From: Coemansia sp. RSA 487
Taxonomy: Eukaryota; Kickxellomycota; Kickxellomycetes; Kickxellales; Kickxellaceae
NCBI GenBank assembly: GCA_027577595.1
Contig: JANBRJ010000056.1
Span: 46,378-110,377, forward strand
Reading direction: 5' to 3'
DNA: 64,000 bases
Part shown: in pieces, positions 30,202-40,479 of the stretch
How positions within the stretch are numbered: position 1 is the first letter of the stretch
Layout of the letters: every line of letters begins with the position of its first letter
Position numbers and translations under genes: made by a program
Notes under the pieces: model-generated
What the model was told of the DNA's origin: nothing
The model's database searches: none
Seen by the model: the letters and a program-made list of their open reading frames with translations, nothing else

Positions 30202-30780
30202 TCTGGAATAAGCTCATACAGCTCTGCCAGCCCCCCCCCCAGCCTTTCCATGTTGCGAGTCTGCCACTGATCAAGTGCATTGCACAGCTAGTTCCTATTT
30301 CCTCTTTTTTTTTCTGTCATTCAAGAACGCATATACTTTTATTTCTCCAATGCTTGGGTCTCTTCACACAACCATGCCCCAGGCTGGCATACGCTCTTTC
30401 TGGATAACAACAGCCGAACAAATGCCTATTTGGATGCCACTATTCAGGCTTTAATCCACATACATGTGTTTTATTTATTTAGGGGAGAGGGATTTTGTTG
30501 ATTTGCGTGATCTGCATAATCACATCACGAAAAAGGAAATGCTGAAGAGAAAAAAAAAATTGGCCAGCTTTTTTCCTTCACTCGCTTTTAAACAGAATTT
30601 GTCTGTCCAGGTAAGGTATGTAAGGTGTGCTTTTGCCTTGATGCTCCTCCCCTCTTGCTCTTTTCACAGTCGCATCATTTATTTTATTGCTTTTACCATT
30701 CCTAGTTCTTTTCTTTGACAGCATCCTTTCAATAAGCAGCTTGTATTGCTACAGGTGGATACAGCACACATTCGAAGGCA
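30202..30780 (+). other. Intergenic, Rab 3' flank and SPB1 upstream region
   Basis: AT-rich with a C run at about 30230-30240. Short open frames only. It presumably contains the SPB1 promoter; no gene recognised. Confidence 0.5.
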
Positions 30781-33357
30781 ATGGGATACCAAAAGAAGAC
30801 AGCCAAAGGTAGGCTCGATAAATACTACCACCTTGCCAAGGAGCAGGGCTACCGCGCCCGTTCGGCCTTCAAGCTCATCCAGCTGAACAAGAAATACAAC
30901 TTTTTGGGAACTTCGCGGGCGCTTATTGATCTTTGCGCGGCACCAGGAGGCTGGCTCCAGGTTGCTCAAAAGTATATGCCAGTGAAGAGCCTCATCATCG
31001 GCGTTGATCTGGTGCCCATTAAGCCGATTTCAAACGTAATAACCTTTGCCGAGGATATCCTGTCGGACAAGTGCCGCAACCGGCTGCGCCAGGAGATGAA
31101 GACCTGGAAGGCCGATGTCGTCCTTCACGACGGTGCACCGAACGTCGGATTGAACTGGAGCCACGACGCATATTCGCAGAGCGAGCTGGTGCTGATGTCG
31201 CTGAAGCTGGCCACCGAGTTCCTGCAAAGAGGAGGCACCTTTGTCACAAAGATCTTCCGCTCCAAGGACTACAACAGCCTCATTTGGGTGTTCAACCAGC
31301 TGTTCCGCAAGGTAGAGGCCACAAAGCCCCCATCATCGCGAAATGTGTCTGCGGAGATTTTTGTCGTCTGCCAGGATTACATTGCGCCAAAGAAGATCGA
31401 TCCGCGCATCCTAGACGCAAAGTACGTGTTCGAGGATCTTTTGCTGAAAAGCGCGCAGACATCGACAGATATCTTTGCGCCGGAGACTAAAAAGAAGAAG
31501 CGCCATCGCGAGGGCTACGAAGATGGCGAACTCACGATGCACAAGAAAATCGATGCAATAGATTTCATCAAAAGCAAGGACCCTGCAGGCACTCTAGGCG
31601 AAGCCAACGAGATGATCTTCGAGTCTGAGGAGGCGCTCGATGCTGCCAAGCTGCCTGAGACGACAGAAGACATCCTTCTTGCTTGCAAGGATCTAAAGCT
31701 GCTCGGGAAAAAGGACTTCCGCAAGCTAATGAAGTGGAGGGCCAGCCTGCGCGAGCGCTTCCAGCTGGAAAAGGCTGAGGAAAAGCCAAAGGTCGAGGAC
31801 GACAGCGGTGCGGAGGGCAGCGATGTTGAGGGCGAACTTGGTGCTCGGGCTGCCGAGGCGATGAAGAAGCTGAGGAAGGAGCGCAGGAGGACCAATGCCA
31901 AGCGCCAGCGCCAGGTCGTCAAGATGCAGCTGAACATGACAACAACTGCAGATCACGGCGTGGATGACGAGGGCGGCGGCGATCTGTTCAGAGCATCGTC
32001 TGTTGAAAAGGCGAAAGGCGCTCGTGCGCTGAACCAGCTTCGCCAGGAGGATGTCGATGCCATCCAGGTTGGCGACAATGGCGTTTCTGACGAGGAGCTG
32101 GTTGATATGGGCGCCCGTCCTGTTGACCCTGACGAAAGCGACTCCGACTTTGATAGCGAACTTGGCCGGCAGCAGAAGAGCGGCGCTGGCGGCGACGACC
32201 AATACGACGACGACAACGATGGCTCCCGTCTGCGTGAGCTTGAAGAGGAGATGGACTATATGTATACCGAATATGTCGAGCGCCAGCGCGAACGGGATGC
32301 ACGGTACGACATCAAGCGCAGACGCGAGAAAGAGGGCGAGTTCCACGGATTTAGCGACGGTAATCAGAGCGACAGCGATGCGGGCTCAGACGACGGCGGG
32401 CCGGGCTCTGAATCGGCGTCTAGCCAGGATGCGAGCGATGATGAGGAGATCCGCAACATGGTACGCAAAGCCAAGAGGGCCAAGACAGAGAAGCGCATGT
32501 CATCGCAAGGCGACGTAAAGCTTGCTGGGCGTGCTGCTATGTGGTTTGACCAGCCGGCGTTCAAGGGTGCTGGTGGTGTCGATCTTGCCGACATCACCGA
32601 CGACGACGAGGAGGAGGAGAAGGAGAGCGACAGCGCACAGGGCGGCAATGCCGTCGGCGCGAATAGCGCTGGCGCCGGCGCCGGCGCCAGCGACGACAAC
32701 GACGACGACGACTTTGATGTTATGTCTGTGGATGAAACCGGCGATCCAAACGATGTGGAGCTCAAGGACGAGGAGCGGCAGGCGGACTATGACCTGGCGA
32801 CGCCCGAGGCAATGACGATGATGCGCGACCTTGCCAACCGCAAAACGACAAAGCACGACCTTATCGACAAGCACTTTAATCGGCACACCTTCAACGACAC
32901 CACCGGGCTCCCCGACTGGTTTGTCGACGACGAGAACAAGAATAATAAGCCGATGCTTCCTGTGACAAAAGAGGCGGTGCGCATGCTGCGCGAGAAGCTA
33001 AAGGCGCTGGATGCGCGGCCCATCAAGAAGGTGGCTGAGGCCAAGGCTAGAAAGAAGATGCGCTCAGCAAAGCGCATCGCTGGAATGCAGAAGAAGGCGG
33101 AGACTGTTATTGCTAACGAGGACATGACTGAGGCTGAGAAGGCACGCAGCATCGACCGCATGATCAAGCGCGCAACGAAGGCCAAGCCAAAGACAAAAAC
33201 AACGCTTGTCGTTGCGCGCAACGCCAATCGCCGCGTGCAGGGGCGTCCCAGAGGCGTCAAGGGCAAGTACAAGATGGTCGACGCACGCATGAAGAAGGAC
33301 CTGCGGGCGCAAAAGATACGCGAAAAGGCCAACAAGAGCAGCCGTCGTAAGAAGTAG
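30781..33357 (+). CDS. SPB1: AdoMet-dependent rRNA methyltransferase Spb1
   Basis: 858 residues, intronless, close to yeast Spb1 (841). The FtsJ-type methyltransferase fills about 1-230: the start motif KGRLDKYYHLAKEQGYRARS, AdoMet site IDLCAAPGGWLQVAQK, and VLHDGAPNVGLNW with the catalytic Lys/Asp framework. A middle Spb1-specific region (DFIKSKDPAGTLGEANEM) and long acidic tracts follow. The C-terminal domain ends KGKYKMVDARMKKDLRAQK. In yeast the enzyme 2'-O-methylates G2922 of 25S rRNA late in 60S assembly in the nucleolus. The acidic tracts and lysine-rich tail are normal for nucleolar factors. Confidence 0.96.
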   Translation: MGYQKKTAKGRLDKYYHLAKEQGYRARSAFKLIQLNKKYNFLGTSRALIDLCAAPGGWLQVAQKYMPVKSLIIGVDLVPIKPISNVITFAEDILSDKCRNRLRQEMKTWKADVVLHDGAPNVGLNWSHDAYSQSELVLMSLKLATEFLQRGGTFVTKIFRSKDYNSLIWVFNQLFRKVEATKPPSSRNVSAEIFVVCQDYIAPKKIDPRILDAKYVFEDLLLKSAQTSTDIFAPETKKKKRHREGYEDGELTMHKKIDAIDFIKSKDPAGTLGEANEMIFESEEALDAAKLPETTEDILLACKDLKLLGKKDFRKLMKWRASLRERFQLEKAEEKPKVEDDSGAEGSDVEGELGARAAEAMKKLRKERRRTNAKRQRQVVKMQLNMTTTADHGVDDEGGGDLFRASSVEKAKGARALNQLRQEDVDAIQVGDNGVSDEELVDMGARPVDPDESDSDFDSELGRQQKSGAGGDDQYDDDNDGSRLRELEEEMDYMYTEYVERQRERDARYDIKRRREKEGEFHGFSDGNQSDSDAGSDDGGPGSESASSQDASDDEEIRNMVRKAKRAKTEKRMSSQGDVKLAGRAAMWFDQPAFKGAGGVDLADITDDDEEEEKESDSAQGGNAVGANSAGAGAGASDDNDDDDFDVMSVDETGDPNDVELKDEERQADYDLATPEAMTMMRDLANRKTTKHDLIDKHFNRHTFNDTTGLPDWFVDDENKNNKPMLPVTKEAVRMLREKLKALDARPIKKVAEAKARKKMRSAKRIAGMQKKAETVIANEDMTEAEKARSIDRMIKRATKAKPKTKTTLVVARNANRRVQGRPRGVKGKYKMVDARMKKDLRAQKIREKANKSSRRKK

Positions 33358-34331
33358 GTGGGCCATTGTGTTCTGCCATCAGCGCCGCACAGAAATGAAG
33401 TTCTTCTGCTTATCTTCAATACACCGTCATCGACAATAAATTCTAAACACAAAGACACAAGAGGCTTTGCCATTTTTATCTCCTGCTTGCACTTTGATTT
33501 ACAACATGGAAAACAGAAAAGAGAAGGATTTGTTTCAGGGCGTAACTTTGAAGTGTCTATATTTCATATGAAATATAGACAATGCATTTTTGGCTTGCTG
33601 ACAAAGAGAACGGGTTGATTGTGCCAGCATCAATAATACGCCTGGCTTGAAATGCACGTGCAGAAGCGCAGCTGATCAAGCTACGGCACCGATTGAACAG
33701 CTCCTAGGCCCCACCATTTGCCTAGTGTACTGGCAAGGCATAAAAGACAAGGCTCCAAATACGGGATTACATAGGCAGATAAAAGCTGGGTGGGTAAAAT
33801 GATTTCAGGAAAAACTACAGAAGAAAAATGATCACCAAATGTCTTTCAGGCCAGAAAAAAAAAACCGATGCTTCACTTAAAGCGGTGCCAAGATGAAATC
33901 ATTGTGCTGGCGATATAGCGACACAACGTAAAGAGAAACAAGCACAGAGTCGCAGGTGCACAACAAGCAACAAAAGCATTATAGATTGTCTATCCCTTTG
34001 ATTAGAGCGCGCTGTTAAAAAAACTCCCCCTGAGACAATACGATTTGGGACCGACTATTGAGTAAATTATGAATATCCTGCTGCGTATTTATGTACTGTA
34101 GCGAGGAGAACGAAGCACGCAGTGCTTGCTGCCTGGTTGGTGGTTGGTGGTTGGTGGTTGGTAGTCTGTTGTTGCTGTTGTAGCGAGACAGCTCAGGGCC
34201 GCATGCTGGAATGTCCTCCTCCCTCACCAGAGTGAAAATGTGAGAAAGCCATGTAAAAGGCAGCGCCGGCAATGGGAGCATTATCCAAGACGAAATGAGG
34301 CGATTGAAGAGAGTGGCTTGGTAACCCAAGT
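33358..34331. other. Intergenic between convergent SPB1 and G-alpha genes
   Basis: Almost 1 kb with no recognisable gene. It includes a perfect 28-bp palindrome at 33554-33581 and a (GGTT)n-like run at about 34135-34160. Confidence 0.55.
33554..33581. repeat. Perfect 28-bp palindrome downstream of SPB1
   Basis: The left half TGTCTATATTTCAT is followed directly by its exact reverse complement with no spacer. It could fold as a cruciform, act in transcript 3' ends, or bind a dimeric regulator. It lies about 200 bases past the SPB1 stop. Confidence 0.85.
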
Positions 34332-35393
34332 TCAAAGAATTCCGCTCTCCTTCAGCGCATTCTGCAGGAGCGTCTCGCGAACAGCTGCAAACACCAGGCG
34401 GATGTTTGAGGTGTCGGTGGCCTGGGTAAGATGCGGATACACCTGAAGGTTCGCACGGTTCGCCTGCGAGAACCTCCACAAGATGAAGCGCGCGGCAAGC
34501 TTCTCGTCGGGGCCGCCGGTGTACTCAGGATAGTAGTCGCTTAGCGGCACGACCTTTATCTTTTTCCTAAACACGTCAATCTTGTTGAGGAAGAGGATGA
34601 TCGACGTGCGCAGGAACCAGCGGCTGTTGATGACAGAGTCAAAGAGCACCAGACTCTCGTCCATGCGGTTGTGCGTCGACTCCTCAAGCAGCACCTGGTC
34701 GTATTCGCTCAGCGCAACGCAGAAGATGATGGACGTCACGCTCTCGAAGCAATGGATCCACTTTTTGCGCTCGGAGCGCTGTCCGCCGACGTCAAACATG
34801 TGTATGGATGTGTTCTGCATGGTGAAGCGGGTCTCTATGATGCCGGTGGTCTTTGACCGGGCACGCAGCACGTCAGCCTCGGTGGGGAGATACTTTGGGT
34901 CCCCGATTCGCCGGATGTTGTTGAAAAAGTAGGGCGCCGAGTCCATCAGATAGAACCTGCTGGTCTGGAAGATGAGCTTGTCGATGATTGGGTCCTGCCA
35001 CAGCCGCTCGGCGCCTTCGACAAACTCGGGCGTGATGTTGATGGCGAGGCTCTTCTCCATGTTAAGGCCCATGATAGTCTTGACAAACTCCATGTTGCGT
35101 TCGTCGGTGGGGAAGAGCTGGCACCGCTGCATGCCAACAACCAGCTCCTGCGCAGAGTCCAGGACGTTTTTGTATATCGTCATGCGGAACAGCGCCAGCT
35201 CCTCGCGTGTGTACCCATTCTGGTGAATGATTTTCATCTGTTTTACAATTGTCGACTTGCCCGATTCGCCGCTGCCAAGAAGCAGTATCTTCACCTCCTC
35301 GCAGCGGCGATTCCGCTCCTCGATTAGCTCACGGTCGATTTCGGCGCTCCGAAGTGCCTCTTCGTCGTAATCGCGGGACATGCACCCTCCCAT
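34332..35393 (-). CDS. Heterotrimeric G-protein alpha subunit (Gi-like)
   Basis: 353 residues from the ATG at 35393, chosen because it gives MGGCMS: an N-myristoylation glycine and an acylatable cysteine. An earlier in-frame ATG at 35408 would bury them. G motifs: GSGESGKST at 40-48, the catalytic arginine in LRARSKTTG (about 179), [17 protein letters not shown] (catalytic Gln about 205), FLNKIDVF and a TDTSNIR-type C-terminal region. The tail ends KESGIL, so the cysteine at position -4 that pertussis toxin modifies in animal Gi is a serine. Length and motifs place it in the fungal group I (Gpa1-like) or Gi class. Receptor and pathway cannot be told from sequence. Confidence 0.95.
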   Translation of the reverse strand: MGGCMSRDYDEEALRSAEIDRELIEERNRRCEEVKILLLGSGESGKSTIVKQMKIIHQNGYTREELALFRMTIYKNVLDSAQELVVGMQRCQLFPTDERNMEFVKTIMGLNMEKSLAINITPEFVEGAERLWQDPIIDKLIFQTSRFYLMDSAPYFFNNIRRIGDPKYLPTEADVLRARSKTTGIIETRFTMQNTSIHMFDVGGQRSERKKWIHCFESVTSIIFCVALSEYDQVLLEESTHNRMDESLVLFDSVINSRWFLRTSIILFLNKIDVFRKKIKVVPLSDYYPEYTGGPDEKLAARFILWRFSQANRANLQVYPHLTQATDTSNIRLVFAAVRETLLQNALKESGIL

Positions 35394-37350
35394 TTTCACG
35401 GCGTGCACGCTTGGCGGCTGCTGTGTTGTGTATTGTGTCTCCTGGTTAGCGCCAGAGTACAGGCAGGACGCTTGCCCCTTCCTTTTCTGTCTGCAATTGA
35501 ATTACAGCAAAGTTGGGGAGAAAAAAGAGTGAAGAGGAATTGCTGCTGCTTGCCTTATTGGGAACTCGGTTGCAAGTGTCACAAGCGTAATAATGGAAAA
35601 ATAAATATATATTGAAGTGCGGCAAGAAGTGGGTTTTTTTTACAAAGGATGGAGAAGCTAACACTCTGGTGGGATGCACGTCTACGCAAAAGTTTCCAAA
35701 CACAACAACAAAAACAAAAGAAAGAAGAAAGGGCTGGAGGCAAGCCTTACAGACTGGCGATGGTGGGGTTGTTTCAAACGCAGACAAACAAGCAAACAGA
35801 CTTTGGCAGAAGAGAACCGAAAAGGTTACAATAGATGGCAGAAGAGAATGTGCTGACGGAGGGGGGAAAGATGTGTGAGTAGCGATGAAAATGGATGGAG
35901 TCAGTTGCCAGGCACAGAGAGAAGAAGAAGAAGAAGAAGAAGAAGAAGAAGAAGAAGAAGAAGAGGACAGAGCAAAGCGAAGGAAAAAATCCAGAGGAGA
36001 GAACCTTGAACACAAAAAAGGGAAAAAAAAAAAAGAAAGCAGCTTCTGGAGGTCCGATTCATGAAATGGAAGTGGGGACAAGGGGTCGTCTTGCTGCATA
36101 ACCCTGCGTGTGCCGACATCCATGTTGCACAAACACTGCTGTGATTTGTGGTATTCTCGTTGGTGAAGAAGGGAGAGCACAACATCCGCCAGTTTATAAT
36201 GCGCATGCAATGAAAACGCTGGCAATGCGATGATGGACCGTGGATATGTATGTTGGCAAAAGCATTGGCAGCGGTGAAGCATAACCATGTCTCTCAATAT
36301 AATATGTTATTGTAGCCATGTATCCATTAAATGCAGAAAGAAAAACAAACAAATGCAAGCCGAATTCCCGAAAATATCAGCAAACCCACACACCACCTAT
36401 TCATAAGTTCTGCCAGCAGCCCACATGGGGGATAATAGTGTTTGGGTTATGATTTTGTGGTGACTATGAATGAATCGGCTAAACAAAATGATCTGAGAAA
36501 AGCTACGGAACCCAGAGTATGTATTTGGATAAATGTTAGGAACATTGATCGCCTACAGGCATGGATGCTGAGGCAAGCCAAGTGTACTGTTTACTACCTA
36601 TCAAATATAATACAAGCTATTTTAAACCTCTGACGTTGGGTCAGCCCTTCCCCACCTCCATATGTTTATATTTAGCGGCAGCTGGGACGCCACCACATCG
36701 TATGTGTGTGGAAGGCGGTGTCCTAAACTCATTCAGCCAGCGACTGTGTGGCCAGCTTAGTCCAGCCTAGTCCAGCCGCTGACAGGAATAAATACAAAAC
36801 CCATATGTGCTGTGACCGGCATTGCAATTACAGCAGCGCTGGAGAGTACGCTTCTTTCTCAGGCGGATTCAACTGGGCATCCCCAAGTGTGGCTATTTTT
36901 AAAAGATATTCTCTAAAAATAACTTTATACACAATCCAGTTTTCAAGCACACAGGTACCAGCGTTGCCACAAAGTGTCTCGTGTGTGATTTACGCAGCAA
37001 TATGCTTTCACCAACTAAAATCGACGAGCTGAATTGTGCAGGGTTTATGTCATTATTTGCCAGGCAAGTGTTCCTTTCTAGCCCCTCCTTTTTCACACGC
37101 GTTCCTTCCCTTCGTCCTCCTGACTTATCTTGACTGGAAGCAGTGTGTGTGAAGCTATGGAGAGAGAGAGAGAAGAGGGGTAATGCGGGGGAGCCGTTTA
37201 AAAGAAGGGAGGAATCGAGGCAGCAGAACCACGCCAAAGCTCGCTCTTAGCAGCTCTCTTTCCTTTTCTTTCTCCACAAAATCTACACATAATCCAAAGG
37301 TCGCACCAGCGTTTCCACCAAGCAAGGCACACTCGGGAAAAGACGCGCAA
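35394..37350. other. Long intergenic between divergent G-alpha and kelch genes
   Basis: Nearly 2 kb without a recognised gene. Contents: AT-rich and low-complexity sequence, a long GAA tract (35920-35963), A runs near 36025, and a pyrimidine-rich leader before the kelch gene. Open frames on either strand lack domains and follow the low-complexity tracts. It may house 5' UTR introns or a non-coding RNA. Confidence 0.5.
35920..35963. repeat. (GAA)n microsatellite upstream of G-alpha
   Basis: About 14 GAA units with almost no interruption on the + strand, about 530 bases upstream of the G-alpha start. The complementary strand reads TTC. Confidence 0.92.
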
Positions 37351-38580
37351 ATGCTTCTTAAATACCATTTCAACGTGCTTGCGACAAGCATGTCGCTCTA
37401 CATGCTCGGCTCTGCCGCACCAACACCGTCTGGCGACGCCGAGGAACGCCTCGGCGCCTCTGCCGGCTCCGCCGTAGCGAGCGTCGTGGATGAGCTTCAC
37501 AGCTGGGGGTTCTCTGGCGCCATGCTTTCAATCCCGCGCTCGTCCATTGCTGCCACATCCGCTGGCCACAAGGCATTCTTTGCAGGCGGCAGACTGCAAA
37601 ACGACACCTACACCGATGTCGTCGATATATTTAATAGCCGCACACAGCAGTGGACTGTGTCGCATCTGTCCATGGCTAGACCCAACATCGGAGCTGGCTC
37701 GATTGCCGATAGGTACGTCCTGTTCGCTGGCGGCTTCGACAGCAACTTCCAGCCGCTGTCGCTTGTGGATGTATACGACACCAGAACAAACACATGGTCG
37801 GTTCTGAAGCTCGGCACGCCACGTGCGTCTCCACGCGTGCTGGATCTAGGCAACGTGGCAGCCATTGTTGGCGGGCTGTCTGGCGACCTGGAGTATCTTA
37901 GCAATGCAGTCGACTACGTTGACGGCGATCTGCGCGTCTCGCAGGGGTCGCTGCACAACGAGCTCCCCCAGTTCGGCATAGCTGCCGCCGACAAGAAGCT
38001 CGGGGTCGGGCTGTTTACGGCGGGCTACCAAAACAACCGTCCAGGCGAGCGCTTCAACGATTTCGAGGCGTCGAACCAAACAGCCGTGTTTATGGCTGCT
38101 GGGTCGTCTGCTGACATTGCGGCAGGCCAGCTATTCCCCTCCCCGCGCTGGGGCTCAGGCGGCGCTGCTGCCAACGGCCTGTTTGCCGTTGGAGGAGGCC
38201 ATACTTTCGGGCAAGACGCCAGCGAACCACTGACGACTGTTGTGGATCGGGTCGACGTGTACGACTCCAACGCAGGGCGGTGGAGCAGCAGCCCGCTCGC
38301 GCTATCTGTGCCGCGGGACTATCCGCTTGCACAGGCGGTTGGAAACTACATTGTCTTTGCCAGTGGCACGGACAAGAGCAAGGACCTTGACATCTTGGAT
38401 ACAAGAACAGGGAAGTTTGTCGGGGATCTTCAGCACCAGCCATCCATGTATCTGCAGCGGTCGGATGCAGCAGCAACCACCGTCGACGACTGCTTGCTGA
38501 TCATAGCTGGCGGCCAGGTCTACCAGGGCGCAAATGCAACTGCATCAGTCGAGATGTTTGACGCCTGCAAACATAACTAA
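37351..38580 (+). CDS. Secreted kelch-repeat protein
   Basis: 409 residues. The N-terminus (YHFNVLATSMSLYMLGSAAP) reads as a signal peptide with a plausible cleavage after SAA. The body is a kelch beta-propeller. Repeats carry a GG pair followed by spaced Tyr/Val-Asp-Val-Tyr and Trp: FFAGGRLQND to QQWTV, LFAGGFDSNF to NTWSV, AIVGGLSGDL, FAVGGGHTFG to GRWSS, IIAGGQVYQG. I count about five or six blades. No enzyme motif is visible, so a binding or wall-associated role is inference only. The start at 37351 gives the signal peptide; an upstream in-frame ATG (37183) would precede it with basic leader sequence. Confidence 0.7.
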   Translation: MLLKYHFNVLATSMSLYMLGSAAPTPSGDAEERLGASAGSAVASVVDELHSWGFSGAMLSIPRSSIAATSAGHKAFFAGGRLQNDTYTDVVDIFNSRTQQWTVSHLSMARPNIGAGSIADRYVLFAGGFDSNFQPLSLVDVYDTRTNTWSVLKLGTPRASPRVLDLGNVAAIVGGLSGDLEYLSNAVDYVDGDLRVSQGSLHNELPQFGIAAADKKLGVGLFTAGYQNNRPGERFNDFEASNQTAVFMAAGSSADIAAGQLFPSPRWGSGGAAANGLFAVGGGHTFGQDASEPLTTVVDRVDVYDSNAGRWSSSPLALSVPRDYPLAQAVGNYIVFASGTDKSKDLDILDTRTGKFVGDLQHQPSMYLQRSDAAATTVDDCLLIIAGGQVYQGANATASVEMFDACKHN

Positions 38581-38911
38581 CTAGCTGCTTGTATTATCAG
38601 CCAGGTAATTTATATTTCGTGATCATATGGATGTGGCCGAGACACGTGAATGCACATCTTGCAAAGGGGATTAGCTTTCCCACGAACTCTCCGCCTTCCT
38701 TCCACCAAAGAGGTGCAATAATATAAAAAAGCCCACCAGCAAGGTCCATGCCACACTGATTTTCTTCATCTTTTTATCTGTAATTTTTTTTTGGTTTAGT
38801 TTCTCAACAGCTTGCTTATTTTATTTCTATTCATCGTTCTGTTTTGGCCATTCGTCAGCAACGTCTGTCACGTATAGATAAGGACTTTACGAGTAGATAC
38901 AGATTGCGTAG
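38581..38911 (+). other. Intergenic, kelch 3' flank and LEU5 promoter
   Basis: 331 bases, AT-rich with T runs near 38770-38800, between two + strand genes. No ORF worth reporting. Confidence 0.55.
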
Positions 38912-40228
38912 ATGGGTGCTAGTGCAGTCCACAGATATGACAGCAGCGCTCTTGGCCTTGCCAATTCAGACACTAGCGAGCAGCCACTAGAGATACCCCC
39001 AGCAGACACCCAAACAGCCGCCCTGTCGAAACGCAAACCCTCCGAAAACACAAAATATGCAGCGCAGACTCTTGTAATTGGCGGTATTGCAGGGTGCACA
39101 GGTAAGCGGTAGGCGCACGGCTATGTGCTCCGGTACGATCAGCGCAGCCGTTTGCAGCTTGAACTGCTCAGCCCTACTAAACCCATGTGTATTTGCTATT
39201 TAACTGCACTGTAGCCAAAACCGTTGTTGCCCCGCTGGATCGCGTAAAGATTCTGTTCCAGACACACAACACAAAGTTTGCCAGATACGCAGAGACGCAT
39301 TTTGGGCTGTTCAAGGCCAGTGCGGCGATTTATCGAGAGTACGGGGTTCGCGGCCTTTACCAGGGCCACTCGATGCAGCTGGCAAGAATATTCCCCTATG
39401 CAGCCATCAAGTACATGTCGTACGAGCAGCTCAAGGTGGTAAGTTGGACTACTAACAACCGACAATGGCGGATCCACAGATGCATGGGCCAGCTCAGCTT
39501 TCTAAATAATCCCCCTCCTCCCTCCCAAAAAAATTGTGTGCTGTAATCTCATTATGTGGCTGTAGATGCTTGGCAAGCGGATAAACGACCGACACGTGCG
39601 CAACTTCCTCGCGGGATCCCTGTGCGGCATCATCAGCGTTGCTGTCAGCTATCCACTGGATATGATCCGGGTCCGCATGGCGTACATAACGCCTTCTGCC
39701 GGCGCGCCGGCGCAGCGCGTGCGTGCTGTTGCCAAGATGATCTACAACGAGCCGGCGTACCGCTTCGGCCTGATGAACTTTTTCCGGGGCTTCCCGCTCT
39801 CGCTGATGGGCATAGTGCCATACGGCGGGGTGTCGTTTCTAATGCACGAGTACTTTACATCTGTTGCGCGCACCAAATACGCAGGAATTGCGACCATCCA
39901 GCCCAGCCAGACACCCGCAAAGGACCGGCGACGCAAGACACCCGAGCTCAAGGCGTGGGCTGAGCTTACCGCTGGCGGGCTGTCGGGGATGTTTGCACAG
40001 ACAGCCTCGTATCCATTCGAGCTGGTACGACGGCAAATGCAGATCGCCGGCGTCCACAATCCATCGAAAAGAGCCAAGGCGACGCAGGTCATCCGGAGTG
40101 TGTGGAGCAAGAGCGGGCTGCGTGGCTTCTATGTCGGCCTCACCATTGGCTATGTAAAGGTTGTCCCGATGTTTGCTGTGTCCTTCTACACCTACGAGAA
40201 GCTGAAGGCCATCTTCGATCTGGACTAG
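38912..40228 (+). CDS. LEU5: Mitochondrial carrier Leu5/SLC25A16-type (coenzyme A accumulation), three exons
   Basis: Exons 38912-39101, 39215-39438 and 39566-40228 join in frame to 358 residues (yeast Leu5: 357). Donors GTAAGC and GTAAGT, acceptors TGTAG. Three Px[DE]xx[KR] carrier signatures appear: APLDRVKILFQTHNTKF, SYPLDMIRVRMAY and SYPFELVRRQMQI, each followed by a helix pair. GVRGLYQGHSMQLARIFPYA and the GLSGMFAQTASYPFE block are close to Leu5. The yeast protein is needed for coenzyme A in the mitochondrial matrix; animal relatives are SLC25A16 and SLC25A42. It converges on MVD1. Confidence 0.92.
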
Positions 40229-40479
40229 AAGAGCATGTTCGTCTAGCTATCGGCGCCAGCAACACTGCTAATCCAGCGGATGCCAGCGTAGTTATATTTG
40301 TGCTTACAAAATTATTAGAAAAGGCGCCGATTTCCAACGCACCATAGAAACGAATTAATGTTATTTTTCAAGGGGGTTTGGATGCAAAAGAAGGAGGCTG
40401 CTGTTTTCTGGCTCTTGCGGCCCTTGCTAGGGGCAGTGATTCTTGGGGGAGGGAGAGTCTCACGGGTTTAGGACTCTAT

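Noticed and set aside
35446-36297. A 283-aa minus-strand open frame upstream of G-alpha
   Set aside because: Driven by the GAA/TTC tract and pyrimidine-rich sequence; long Ser and Phe runs and no domain.
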